NCBI GenBank assembly: GCA_003344405.1
Contig: NOWV01000008.1
Location: forward strand, 496,001-560,000
DNA: 64,000 nt
Origin: Trichoplax sp. H2
Taxonomy: Eukaryota > Placozoa > Uniplacotomia > Trichoplacea
Direction of reading: 5' to 3'
Shown here: positions 46,865-60,061 of the stretch, in pieces
Layout of the letters: each line of letters starts with the position of its first letter
How positions within the stretch are numbered: the first letter of the stretch is position 1
Made by a program: the position numbers and the translations under genes
Notes under the pieces: generated by a model
Seen by the model: the letters and a program-made list of their open reading frames with translations, nothing else
Database searches by the model: none
What the model was told of the DNA's origin: nothing

Positions 46865-47345
46865 CATGTTGTACAATGTCATACTGTGCACTGTACATTA
46901 CCATACGAGTGTCGTTTCAGTACATTACCAGTACCAGAACATTACAGCAGTTCACGTTAGCTGCAGCCGTACTGTACCGTACCGTACCGTGCCGTACCGT
47001 GCCGTACCGTACTGTTCGCTACGACCAAATAGTACAGTACTGTACTGTACACGTAGAAGTACTGTACACTGTAGTTCACGTTAGCTGCAGCCGTGCTGTA
47101 CCGTGCCGTGCCGTACTGTTCGCTACGACCAAATAGTACAGTACTGTACTGTACACGTAGAAGTACTGTACACTGTACGGTACTTCTACAGGGCACGATA
47201 CCAGTACGGTACGGTACAACAAAGCAAAGCCGATGCATAGCTATCGTATTGAATGCAGTACAGTACTGTATGTCGAAGTTCAAGGTCTTCGAAAATCGGA
47301 AGGGTACTGTACTGTACAGTGTACAGTGTACAGTACAAAACAAGC
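46865..47345. repeat. TGTAC/GTACA and GTACC cluster in the SLC4A1AP/RPA1 shared 5' region
   Basis: Starts 125 bp upstream of SLC4A1AP. Contains a (GTACC)n run around 46973-47010 (CTGTACCGTACCGTACCGTG) and TGTAC palindromes (AGTACAGTACTGTACTGTAC, TGTACTGTACAGTGTACAGT). A ~105-120-bp segment starting TTCACGTTAGCTGCAGCCGT is directly duplicated (46951-47072 and 47073-47178), with different numbers of GTACC units. Open frames on both strands here are repeat artefacts. Confidence 0.92.
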
Positions 47346-48025
47346 CTGAAATAAAATCATAGGGTAGATTTACTGCATTTACTTATTGGTACTTCCGTAG
47401 TTTTAAAACTTAAATATATCCAGTCGTATGTACAGTAAAAAGTAAACGATAAATGGAAGGGAAAAGGGGGTCCATGTCCAAAACATATCACCCTGTAAAA
47501 ATAAAAAAACTACCCATAATAACTACTGTAATCGCTACTGAAAGCGACCTGACGGTCTAGCTGGTGGAGTCGTGGTGTAGTCTGGGGCATGCCGGAACAA
47601 GAACGCGATCGTCCTTCATGTACGTCACACATTACGCAAGCGCATTTTCTGGCGCGAAAAAATAAGTCAAAGTCAAAATAGACTCAGTCCTAAATAAGAA
47701 CGTACCGAGCATTGCGTGTCATATCATTCAAGCTTCAGTAGTCCCACTGCTGTCGTACCAATTACTTCATCCACCAAGATTGAAGCTACACCGACTTTCA
47801 CTTCGTCGCCAAGCCGACCAAGACTAAGTTGTCCGACAAAACTGAAAAATTTTCTCCAATTCTACACGAGTTAGTGTTCTAATAAGAGTTGGTAAGGATG
47901 ACTTTATTTTATATTTGTCCTTTCTTAATGATAGGATAGCGATCGATCAACTTGTTGCTACCTGACAATCTTTCTCACACCTTTTCAACTATTTCTATGT
48001 ATGCATTTTAGTTGTGTGTGGAGTA
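47346..48025. other. RPA1 side of the head-to-head intergenic region
   Basis: Unique, less AT-rich sequence. It includes GGGAAAAGGGGGTCCATG, a CGCGAAAAAATAAG stretch and a short pseudo-tandem around TCGTCGCCAAGCCGACCAAG. The RPA1 promoter presumably lies here. No gene seen. Confidence 0.5.
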
Positions 48026-51000
48026 ATGGCGTTATCTGCAGGAGCAATTCTCCTAGGAGGTTTGCAATCCAATGAAATAACATCTTATCTACCGTAGATT
48101 ATCCATTCTGTATAGAGTCCTAAATACAGAATAATCGTATTCAACTCACTACTGCATAGAACAAGTTTGCAAAAAACACTTTCATTAAATGAAGATTGTA
48201 TGCGACCTCCTACAGTACCTCTCTTTACAACTATTTCGCGTGTCAGAACAATCATCCGATCATAGTTGTCTAGTATACACTGTACTGTAGGCTTAAGTGA
48301 CCACTTTCATCTCTTTCTGGATGATTTTCTTCACCTAGTTGAATAGTTGACTATCACACTTGGCTACATATGGGATATCCTTTACGTCAACCAACAGTTG
48401 TCAATCTCTTCTACAGTATAGAAAGTAGTTGATATGCAATTTTATTCAATACAATTGCTTGTTGATGGTAGTTTTCTCTTTCGTTCAGTACATCCCTTCC
48501 TATTTATACTTAAATGTTCAGACTCATAACAGCTTTTACTTTTCCAAAAGCGAAACATAACAATACTGGTAACAAACTACTCGACTACCAGTTTCCAAGC
48601 CTAATGATGATCTTCTTACAAATTAGGCTATTTGCAACGGTGAAAACCCACCAACACCGATTTTTCAAGTGGCTGTAAGTATCTAATTCATCGGACGTAC
48701 TCAAAATATATATCAGAAAAATACACGGTATTGCGATACATGCAAATAAAACTAATTCATACTATCATGGGCGGATGCACTTCTACTTCTGTATCCGCGT
48801 AATGTCTAGTAATAATTTCCACCGTTCATCAGTTATACATCTTGGAGATCCTACAGACAATCCTTTTGCAGTATATTGATGTATAAATCTTATTGATCTT
48901 AGGCTGTAAGAAAGATCCAAAATGAAAAGCTTTCTGTCGAACGTTACAGGTTTGCTAAATACTGAATTGGCTATCGTATAATGAAACTACATTGGGTTAC
49001 GCAATAGATGTCGTCACTTACCGTAGATATACTTGACATAATACTATCGAATGTATCTGCCTATTTCACTAGTTCATTCGGCTTCTAGCTCAAACTTAGT
49101 TGTACGTAATTCTACCTGATAGTTAACTAAATTGTGGAATGAATTTCGTGTTGTAGAATTGTTCTCTCCGATGGCATCCATGCTTATTCATGTAAGTACT
49201 GAAACTTATGTACAGTAAAATGATTTTCAATTGTATATACTATAATAAGTTATGTCAAATTATTAAAACCCAGTGTAGAATAACACTATTGAAATCTAAG
49301 TGAAGCAAGTTTGAATCATTATTATTCGGTATTTGCATCACATTATCTAGCCGTCATGTTGGCAACTCAACTAAATCAAAGAGTTACTAGTGGTGAATTG
49401 GATGCTAAAGCTATTATTAAGCTCAATAACTACACTTGTAATATTGTACAAGAAACAAGGTTAGTAATAAGTAAATAACAACGTTAATATCACTAATAAC
49501 ATAGAAAATCAAGTATTCTGCCAGTTGATTGGCTTACCTATAATTAATAATATTGCTGTTTTACCACTGTAGGAAAGTACTGGTAATCTTAGATTTAACA
49601 GTTCTTACTTGTGGAAGTGAAACGGATATAATTGGTCAGCCCAAACCGTATAATGACCAATCTGGTCAGTATTATACTATTAACCTATTTGACTTATTAT
49701 CATATTGTCATTGATCCTTATCCTATCATACTATTGGTTAATACTGTAATAAATTGATTACCAGTCGTTGATACTATGTTTATCTAATTTAAAATTTTTC
49801 AATCTCGTTTAGCCCCCTCAAAATCAAACAATTACCAACCGCAGCAAGAGATACAACAGCAGAAACCAAGTTATGCTCCCACCAATAGATCTATGTAAGA
49901 ATTATGCTAATTTCTTCATTACCTTGACCTAATCTTACCGTCAACCTTAATATCTACACATAATCTTCATTACATAAGGAACCAAGTGACAAATCCCCGT
50001 CCCACCATCCATCCCCAACAGAATTTGGTTGACAAATCCGAAAATCGCATTGTTTTTCCAATCAGTAGCCTCACTCCTTATCAAAACAGGTTAAAAATGC
50101 ATCATAATTTGGACGACGAAAGTCCCTTGTAATAACCCTGAAATGTTAAAATTGTATTATAAAAGATGGACGATTCGAACTCGTGTAACGAGTAAAAGTG
50201 AAATTAGAAAATGGAGCAATTCACGAGGCGAAGGAAAACTATTTAGTGTCGATTTAATTGATGAATCGGTCAGTACTTATTCTCAATTAAAGTACTGTTA
50301 TAACAATTTAGAATGATTAATAACTTCTTGGCTCCATTCCTACCCTGATAACTCTTGATCTTATGATAGGGAGAAATTAGAGCAACTGCCTTTCGTGATC
50401 AAGTCGAAAAATTTTATGATGTCTTAGAAGTTAACAAGGTTAGTCCTTCATTAAACGTGAAACTTAACTAAATACCCTACACCATGTATTAATAATATTA
50501 TCTGTCATACTACACGTTTTAACTACCTGCGCTCTCGTAGGTATATTACATAAGTAGATGCAGTATCAAGACTGCAAATAAAAACTTTACCTCCATCAAG
50601 AATGATTACGAAATGACATTTACTAACGAAACCGCTGTTGAACCTGTAAGAAAACTTTCCTTGATAAAATTTCCAATTTAACGTATTAATAATTACTTCA
50701 TTCTTAAGTGTGATGACATAGCATCATTACCGAAAGTTAGCTTTAACTTCGTACGTATTGGCGACATCGAGAATCAACCAGCTGAAAGAATGATAGGTAA
50801 TCCAAATTTGATATATATTTTGGTAATGTAAACAAATTATAATTATCGATCAATTTTTAAGTAAAATATTTCCTTAATCATCAACAGATGTCGTTGGCGT
50901 TGTAAAAAGTGCTGATGACGTTGTTACGATTAATACGAAATCTAATAGACAAGTCAATAAGAGAGATATCGAATTGGTTGATGATTCCGGCAAAGTCGTA

Positions 51001-52484
51001 CGACTGACACTCTGGGGTACCAATGTAAGTTTCCAGAATCGAAACTATTCCACTAGCTAAGGCTAATATGTAAAAATTCTATCTTAGGCAGAAGAATTTG
51101 ATGGTTCACAATTTCCTGTCGTTGCAGTTAGAGGCGCGAGAGTGACTGAATTTGGAGGTTAGTCAAACTTGCGTATGAAAAGAATAGTTATGTAAGCTAA
51201 AAATAAAAACTGAAATTCTGATAGGTCGGTCATTAAGTGTTGTGGGTTCAAGCCAACTTATGACTAATCCTGATATACCTGAAGCGCATATACTACGTGG
51301 CTGGTACGACCAACTAAAATATCATTTTGTCACTATTTTCTTGCAATAACTTTATAATCAAAAAAATTTACCAGGTTTGATGTGCAAGGTAAAGATCAAG
51401 AATTAGTTTCGATATCAACAAAACGCGGAGATATTGGATCCCCTGGTAAAATCTTTAAAATATGAAGATATTTCTAGATAAATTCGTAAAAATCTTTGGG
51501 ATCTTTAATTTAGTTACTTGTTTATTAAAGGCTTCAGTGGCAATTGGAAAAATATTAGCGACATCCATGGCGAAAATTTGGGACAGCAAGAAAAGGTATA
51601 CCTAATTAACGTTTACATCAAATTGCTACTGTCTTGAAATAATGTTCCTGGCCGGTGTATTTTGTTTATAGGCGGATTACTTTAACCTCAAAGCCACAAT
51701 TATCTACATTCGCAAGGAAAATTTGATGTACAAGGTAAAGACTCTGAACTTTCGCATAGTGTACCAACTATAGAAGAGCAATTTCTAATATGCTACGACG
51801 ATATTAAATATTTCTTGATGCCTGTAACGCTAACATTATTATAGGCTTGTCCTAAAGAAGATTGCAATAAGAAAGTCATTGATCAAGGAGGAAGCTACCG
51901 TTGCGAGAAATGCAATCAAACATTCCCAGATTTCAAGTATCGACTAATGATATCTGTAAGTTTTGCTAATGACAGTAATTTTTAGTTCCCTATTCTAAAG
52001 TTTGAAGATTTAAACCTTTAAAATCACATTTTTAGGCTTCTATAGTAGATTCTACTGGCAGTAATTGGCTTACATTTTTTCAAGAGACTGGAGAAGCTAT
52101 GTTGAAATGTACAGCTCAGCAGTTAGGCGCATGGAAAGAAAATGTAAGCTATCATGCAGACGGATTATATTTTTACTGTAGAAATAATAATAATTGTTAT
52201 CAAATTTAATTTAGGACGAAAGTAAATATGAACATACCATAAATGAAGCTTTATTTCAGTCTTACATTCTCAAAGTTAGAGCTAAAATGGAATCTTTCAA
52301 TGTAAGTAATGAATATTATTGGTATGAAATATCAGACACTGCACTTTCTTATACGAATAATATCGGTTGGTATTATTAGGATGAAAATAGACTCAAATGC
52401 AGTTGTGTAAACTTGACACCAATGGACTATGTGCAACAGTCACGACGTCTGCTTGAAGGTATTCGTCGCATGCAAATGGTTTAG
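48026..52484 (+). CDS. RPA1: Replication protein A 70-kDa DNA-binding subunit
   Basis: Large subunit of the RPA heterotrimer, which coats single-stranded DNA in replication, repair and checkpoint signalling. Twenty-one exons from 48627 to 52484 splice in frame (595 codons with stop; human 616 aa). The N-terminal domain is [32 protein letters not shown] and [24 protein letters not shown] Pro/Gln-rich linker follows. DBD-A begins [18 protein letters not shown], with the ssDNA-binding region [26 protein letters not shown] includes [16 protein letters not shown] and [24 protein letters not shown] has the zinc ribbon C-x4-C-x12-C-x2-C (CPKEDC, CEKC) and ends in the trimerisation region. The first exon is probably MALSAGAI at 48026, matching the family N-terminus, but its donor phase does not fit exon 48627 directly. 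An extra small exon or another start is possible. Confidence 0.94.
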
Positions 52485-55214
52485 TGCGACGACATGTAAA
52501 TTTTATGAGACACATCTTAATACCTGAAAGTAGTGAAAGAACAAGCAGATAAATTAATTCATTGTATTACGAATAAGTACTGCGTAAGGCAAACGTAAAA
52601 GTCTTATTGCTATTATTAGCCAGCTTTAATTGATATGAACAAGTTCGATCGCACTTAAGCTGTCTGTCTACTCTGGACGCTTGTATAAGATATTTGGATA
52701 AACTAGTAGTCTTTTATACTAAGCATAATGTTCTTGATTATCCTTAATAATTTGTCTTGAAATGAACATGTTTATTATCAGCCTTTTAGATAGTGGCATT
52801 TATACTTTTAATTATGCTTATGTATAATTAACTTATATAATAACTTGAATAAAATATAACAATCATATTAAATTCAAAATTTAAGCTTCATTTCCTGAAA
52901 GTTTGAAATTGCAACATCCCCAGTGCTTGACCGCGTATGCGAGTATAGGCTGTACACTTTATGCTAAATATTTGTTAGTAACAATTACTTTACTATGAAG
53001 CTTAAATGTTCTATTATACCTTATCTCCAATCAGAGATCAGAATGTACTCATGATTTGAGACTATCAATTCCTCAACGATGAGCAGTTCATTTTAATCTC
53101 AATATATACTTTTCATATTAAAGATTAAGCATTAAACAATTATAGATGACGTCCTTGTAAGCTATCCTCTATTACCAGTAATTAAAGTGTACTTCGTTAT
53201 TCTTGTGCAATATAACGATGATCAATTATTTCCTAATAGGTTCAATAAGGTTATCCAACGATTATTTCACAGTAAAGTATTGTTAATGAACCTAAAAATG
53301 GTAATTGCGTTAAATTCTAATTTACTATTTTGCCTGCTACAACTACTTCATATATGATTTTCAAAAAGAATCACTACTTGATTGATATCTTTACCGGTAC
53401 ATGAAATGGAAATACAGCCATGTACTGTTGCAAATAATAAAAGTCCTTTAAAAATTATCTAAGTTCTTCGACCCTCTCTCCTCTCCACATCATGTTTGTA
53501 TTAAAACAAAATATACGATTGTTCATATGTTTACATAAGGCGTTGTTTAATAATGAAATATTGTGGCTTCAAAGATAGATCCAAAATTTACCCAAAAAGT
53601 AATGGTGACATTTTGATTCCAATACATTTATGTATATGCTGTACATTAACGACTTCCGATTATGAAATTAATTATCACCAATGATACAATTTGAGAAATA
53701 CAGGACTATCGAAAAAGAAGAAAAGGGAGGAGGGGGACGAAGAAGGGAGATGGATCGCAGCAAATCTCCTAATTTCTATTAACAATTACAACTCTATCAC
53801 TATAATATTCTTTAGATGCCGGTATAGAAAAGGAAAGGCATTGACATCTCTCTACTTTCACAGTCTGTCAGTTGTCTAATACAGAGTTACTATGGGAACT
53901 ATTGTTTACTTTTTTGATCAGTCAAGATGTGCGAAGTATTGTTGGCAATAAAAGTATTTTGTTAAGCTATTGTCTAAGCAAAAGTTAAGAAGAACAACAA
54001 CTATCCAGCCTTTGTACTTAATGATAATAATGTAAAATGAGAGTTTTGTTGTCTGAGATCTGATATTAGTACAGAACAAGAACTGAAAGGTTAGATTAGA
54101 TGATGATATCATTACAAAAACGTAAGATATGCGATTCCTTATTTCATGTCACACAGACTAATTGTGCTAATTGTAATTATCAACTTGCTTAATAATTAAT
54201 TACACGACAGACCCTCCATTATCTAGTAACGGCCACTACTATATATATACCTAGAGTTTTAAAACTAATTATTATTCTTTTTCATCGCAGTATAGAGCAC
54301 TATCGATACATAAAGGGCGTCAAGATCGTAAGATATTTTTAAGCGGAAAGACTTGGGCTCTTATCCTTTCATTATCAGGAATAAGATCCTGACACTTTGA
54401 GAGAAATTTCTTATCCTTTGGTATATTACTATCTATTAATTAATACTATATACGAGTACGTCAACAAAATTTGCCATTCTTCAGTCTAATAGGTAAGAAG
54501 TCATTTATCATTCACGATCTTCAAGATTGAATAAAGTCTCGATTCATGAACTTTCTTACAAAACTCCGATAGTTCACTATTTATAGATAATTAGTGAAAC
54601 ACTTGAAAACATCTTGTTCCTGCTATGTACAGTAATATGATAATAACTGCAAATACTATCGACCAAAGACTACCAAATACAATCATTCGGCGTTCACACA
54701 TCAGAATACCTTTAGTCCTCACGGTATAAATTAATATTCTTTAGTATTTTAATCTGATAAGAGTATCTTTGTTAGCTGTAATAATTATAACACGAAAGTA
54801 TATTTTCTACAACTGTTTCAAGCGTCTTCAATTCCTAGCTACTGGCAGTAAATAATTATAGTAATTCATCAAGGTAAAGACAAGTAGTAGAATTTATATC
54901 TATAAATACTCGATTCTTCTCGGATCTTTCCTAATGAGCTGTATACACGTACTACAAATATTATATCATCCTATGTCTATTTTAAGATTTTATAAGATAA
55001 CGGCTACGTCTCTTTCTTTTCACCATCGACCCTGTATTATACTGGAATAATATTATCTAGGATATCTCCCTCTCAATATGTATTAGCATAATCTCGTATC
55101 TTTAATCAATACATCCTCTATCAACTTATTAGGGTGTTGTGAAAATTAACCTATCCGAAGTTTAAGTGGCCTTAATCATTTTATCGAAAGCTAAACGTAA
55201 ATGATATTGCCATT
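52485..55214. other. Intergenic, RPA1 3' flank to the next gene
   Basis: 2.7 kb of AT-rich DNA. An AATAAA near 52848 could serve RPA1. Frames at 53691-53879 (+) and 53918-54112 (-) have no domain or splice context. No repeat array and no TGTAC cluster seen. Confidence 0.55.
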
Positions 55215-58200
55215 ATGTTAAGTGATAACGACGCGATCGATATGGTTGCTCAAAGTAATGTCAACGCTGGCCAACTCGCTCTTCATCGTTTAGCAATCAA
55301 AGGAAAGAAAGGTAAATTTTTTTAAAATCATTGATAGCAAATGTTTACTTTATGTTTGAAGGTTGTGTCTTAAAATATTAGATCGAACCTACTTACGCCA
55401 GTAAAAGTGATCTCTACTCACAATTAATGTAGTATAGTATCGATTTTCTATTTTGGATTGGCATCAACAATATATTTACATTTTTATCAACACTTTAAGA
55501 ATCAAAAAAGTTTAATACCTTGTTGTCATGGTTAATTAACAATTGGGATGATATCAAAGTTTTATAATTTCTTTTAATAATGCTAACATCGCATACAAAA
55601 TGGCCTGCTTTAAATTAGGAGGTAGTATACGGAATTTTCGAATTTCTTCTTTAATGCTATTTCTAATCTTAATTGGGGATGATTATTCTTCGTATATTTT
55701 TGCATCATTAGGATCATAAGCTGCATGATCCACTCGAGTGGTATTACTGTTATAAAAGATTTGATTAAAACTCATCTGAATACAAAACTAATTATACTTT
55801 ACCCCTTTTAAGGAGTAACCCATTTAAGCGAGTCTATTTTATTATCAGTCTATAGTTATAATCATGATTCAATTATTGTCAACTTCATCAATGAATGTTT
55901 CCTGGAGAAATAGCAATTATCCTTGATAAGTTGCAATTTATCAACTAAGTTGAATCCCACTCTATGTATTTTTGGACTTTTTCCATTTTATGATAGTAAA
56001 TCAATTAGTAATGCTTTGCGGTATCATCATTTACTTCATTGTAACCTATATCTTATAGTAGGAAATGATTGATATTGAGGGACAGTCAAGATAAATGGTT
56101 CATTTAGGTTTTATCCAATCGAGATTAACTACTACTGCATTAGATACCACTAGTAAAATACTTTATTCATCAGAATTTACTCTCCCTCGTATCATCGAGT
56201 TCCACCTATGAACTTATAACTTACATGAAGATGTTTACTTCAAATTGGTATTGAGTTACTTACGCAGAAATATAGCAAATTTAACACTATGAGAAACAAA
56301 ATGTTTACATCAATATTCTATGGAATCAATCATCTAGATCGTACATATTTAATCCATCATTATGATCACTTTACAATAAATTAGCATGTATGCAAAGGAT
56401 GGGAGAACAGAAATAATATGGGTATTAATTATAAATAACCGTCTACCATCATAGCCAGATGAATGGATTAATGTGAATAAAATAAATATTGAAATGGTTA
56501 CATTTTGCTTGCACTTATGGCGAGGGCTACTCGGTCAAATCTCCATTTCGTATGCTAGACTGTTCGGAATAATGTGTCTTCGTATCAGCTATTAGAAATA
56601 TCGGTGTTCCATAAACGAAATCATTCTGAAAATGCAAAATGTACAAATTTAATACAATGTATGGAAAATTCTGTTTATTGCCAAAGCTAGATCATTCTGA
56701 AATAGCCTTGGCAGATAGTTAACTAATTCTATCCTCAATTACAAAAATTGTGCTATACATTAGCAGGCTGTAAGCTAGCAATAATTAAACTTAAGATAAA
56801 CTATCAAAAATTAGATCACTCTGAAATAGCATGGACCCCCATTGACTCCTAAGATTTAACCTAAAGATAACTAGTGAAATAGCTCTGTTGTTTAAAAATG
56901 AAATCACTATGCAATAGCATGGTAGACACTTAGCTAAGAGTATTTGAATTGAAGAAAATTCATAAAATTCGTCTATCTCGTAAAAATGAAATCAATTTGA
57001 AATGGTATACTTACCTATTCGATTATCATTATCGATTAGTAATACTTAAAATTTAAGATAGCGTATGAAATTCGCCTATCCTGCAAAAAAGTAAATCCTT
57101 CTAGAGATGTCTGTAACTACGTATGTATTAGCGGCATCGTACTGTCATATTAAGAATTTCCATATGACAGAATTAATTTAAAAAGTAATAATGTAGATAT
57201 ACAATGTTAGTCTTATACCACTTAGATATTTTTACTAAGTCGTTTATTGTATTGCTAGTAAGACAAAAAGAGATTCTACAATTGATATGAACTCATAATA
57301 TATAGCTACAAGCAAATTTTAGGTTAAAAAATACCTGCACAGTACAATCATTTTCTATAATACCTTCTAGGCATTCAAAATTAGTGGAAATGAACCTTTA
57401 GACAATGATTGCCAGATTATTAAACAGTAATAGAAGGAATATTCTTTTCTTTGTATAGCTGCGCTTACTAAAGGCACTGCTAATGTCACCAAACGAAAGC
57501 TAACAAAGTCATTATCCTACCAAGAGAATACAAGTGCCCATATCAGCCAATTGAGCAATGGTGATGGCGAAAGTGATCACATGGATGAGATAGCTAATCT
57601 TACATCCTATTTAAATGAATGTAATGAGGCTTTCGATGGTAGCATAGGGGTAAAAGACGATGACAGCTCACAGTCGATTCAGGATGGACAAGAATTAGAA
57701 CGTTCCATTGAAGACGCAGTAACGGAATACATTAGTAATACTGAACGTTCAATTCAAGATTACCTGGATAAAATTGAACATGAACCGCATAACGTGACTA
57801 AAAATCGATCCAAGCCAATGTCTCAATACCTTTTTAGCATTAATGGAAAAGGAGTTAATGCCAGTAATAGCAATGGGGATGATAACGTCATACAAGCGCA
57901 GTCGAGTGATCATTTTCGGAAGATGTTATTAAATAATAATAATGATATCGACGCTTGCCAGCTAGCCAATATGGGACAGCAACGACTGTTTCATTGGAAA
58001 ACTAAAGTAGTCAGCAATCGTTATGGTGGTCAGTGCTCTGGCCATCGCTATCAAGGATTTAGCCATAGTCGTATTATCATCCCTTCCACAGAATCACCGT
58101 CTAACTGTCAATTAAACTACCATCAAAAGCAATTACTACCTAGAGGCAAAAATTACAACGATCACAAGGTTAATGAAGGATTCTCGGCGCATAAAATTCG

Positions 58201-58672
58201 AAGGCATCATGATAAAAATAAAGCTACTAACAAAGCTTTATTTTACGTTATTGGCAAGGAAAATGACGATCACTACCGAATGAATATTGTTCGTAGCCAA
58301 GAAAATGTAGTAATTCCGATCAAAGGTAACGCTATCAAATGGCTAAAAAAAATGCGACCCTCTCAGTCTAGCAGTGAAATTGCACTATCATCCTCTTTGT
58401 CTAGCTTACCGAAAATATCCCAGAGTAATCTTGCAAGTCAAAATCATTATTCTAAAGGCAATTATAGCAGTAAATCAATGACAAGATCAATCAGTTCATC
58501 ACCTAGGATAGTCAATAAATCGACTTTATGTATTTATCCTATTGATCTTAATTACAAGCCAGCCAATAAAGTTAATTTAACATTAGATTTTTCTAAGCTA
58601 AATATCAGTAACGATAATATAAATAATGATATGAAGCATCAGTCTGAAAATCAACCGAATTCAATGCGTTAG
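55215..58672 (+). CDS. Uncharacterised Ser/Asn-rich protein
   Basis: Not recognised. Two exons (55215-55311 and 57459-58672) join in phase to 437 codons with stop. The first exon, MLSDNDAIDMVAQSNVNAGQ, has a clean GTAAAT donor; the second begins after TATAG and is open for 1.2 kb, far longer than expected by chance in this AT-rich DNA. The protein has an acidic region (DGQELERSIEDAVTEYISNT, then ERSIQDYLDKIEHE, helical), a basic middle (SAHKIRRHHDKNKATNK), a possible short ordered part (IKGNAIKWLKKMRP), a Ser-rich stretch (SSSEIALSSSLSSLPK), and an Asn-rich C-terminus around VNLTLDFSKLNIS. No signal peptide or membrane segment is seen. It looks largely disordered; a cytoskeletal or regulatory role would be a guess. 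The 2.1-kb intron may hide further exons. Confidence 0.7.
56600..57100. repeat. Degenerate ~75-120-bp repeat inside the intron of the Ser/Asn-rich gene
   Basis: The phrase GATCATTCTGAAATAGC and variants (ATCACTCTGAAATAGCATGG, AAATCACTATGCAATAGCAT, AAATCAATTTGAAATGG) recur near 56618, 56690, 56813, 56903 and 56988. They are followed by TTAACTAAT/CTTAGCTAAG-like words. The copies are strongly diverged, suggesting an old array. Confidence 0.6.
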
Positions 58673-59639
58673 GATCCAAATTAAATGATGGAAATACTAC
58701 ATTGATCAATTCACCAATAAAAATAGATCTCATTTGCTAAGTTGTAGATCTGCTATATGGAATAAGACGATATTATTCTCAAAAATAATTGCGCACATAT
58801 CTTACAATAAGGTCGATATGTTTTTACGGTAATTGAACAAGAATATGGAGAAAGTTGATCCTACAGCAGCGATATACTTGTAACTTATCATCTCGGCGAT
58901 TATCCGATTTCATTTTTTTGACCGTATCTGTTTATAACAATAACTGGTATTTCATAACAAGAAATTTATCCTATGTTGAATGATTCATGTAGATTCCCCA
59001 AAGTTCTCTACAATTGTAAATCATTGCAATCGCCAATAAGCAATTTTCTCAGCATTCTATATCAAAACGATGTTGCTGTAGGTTATCTTGATTTCCCAAT
59101 TCTTATTCAATACTACATGAATTTATCAAAATGATGTCTGTTAGACAGCCATTTCGGTATTATTAAGAATCGATTTGATAATTTACTTGACAGATGTATG
59201 ACTATTCTGTCATTATTGATCAAACTTAATCGATTCTGCTGTATTAAAAATGCTATCAAGATGAAGTTATTAACTCTTGTATTGAACTCATTCTCTTTCT
59301 TGTTTTAACTTCTATACGCTGTACAACTTGTTACTGTCAACATTTTTAAAGCATTCTCTTCAATAAACAATTTTATATGCAAAAGCTTGAGTATTTATTT
59401 ATTTTTAAATATTGTAAGCTTCATATAGTAGCCATATAATGGAGATTTATTCGGAGAATTTTTTATTGGATAGGAAAAATATCTTTAGCTAAATGCATGT
59501 TAATAAGATGCTGGCTATTTCTAAGCCGCAATCAATACTCGTCTAGCTTGCAATAACCTATGCCATGTAAAGCTTTTATTGCCCCCATTTTTAACAGCAA
59601 AATCTAGCCATGGATCCACTTGGACGATTGTCATCACAA
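58673..59639. other. 3' flank of the Ser/Asn-rich gene
   Basis: AT-rich unique sequence with several AATAAA hexamers (for example near 58714). No gene or repeat recognised. Confidence 0.55.
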
Positions 59640-60041
59640 GTAGTCATAACATGCTAGAACATAACCGCCATATCAATTGCAGTGTTTAACTAAAGCAAAA
59701 TTTGAACTATTTCCATGCATCCCTTTCACATTATATAGAAAAGCTCTACACTGTGATAGGATTATTTCCTTTTCTACCGATCCATTTGTGGCAAGGAATG
59801 CGCTTGCCTTAATTGGCAAAATACGTATGTAATATCATTTAGCAAAATTGCTAAAATTCAAGAATTGGATATACCTTTTCCACCAATCCATTTGTGGTAA
59901 GAAATGCGTTTGCCTTAATTGGCAAAATACGTCTGCAATATCATTTAGCAAAATTGCTAAAATTCAAGAATTGGATATCAGTTTGTAATGTCTGTGTTTG
60001 CCCGCTCTTAAAAGTAACAAACATGTAATAATGAAGACTGC
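59640..60041. repeat. ~105-bp satellite, left block (before the gap)
   Basis: Unit: CCATTTGTGGCAAGGAATGC, GCCTTAATTGGCAAAATACG, then ATATCATTTAGCAAAATTGC and AATTCAAGAATTGGATAT. Two full copies lie at about 59785-59985. They are framed on the left by AACATGCTAGAACATAACCG (59648) and on the right by TTTGTAATGTCTGTGTTTGC and GTAATAATGAAGACTGC. Confidence 0.9.
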
Positions 60042-60061
60042 NNNNNNNNNNNNNNNNNNNN
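60042..60061. other. Assembly gap (run of N)
   Basis: Twenty undefined bases. The sequence restarting after the gap repeats the sequence that began 410 bp before it, so the gap joins two versions of the same locus or two tandem blocks. Confidence 0.97.

Noticed and set aside
46957-47343. 128-codon minus-strand open frame and overlapping plus-strand frames
   Set aside because: Same repeat artefact (TGTAC and GTACC pentamers); both strands are open at once and no domain is present.
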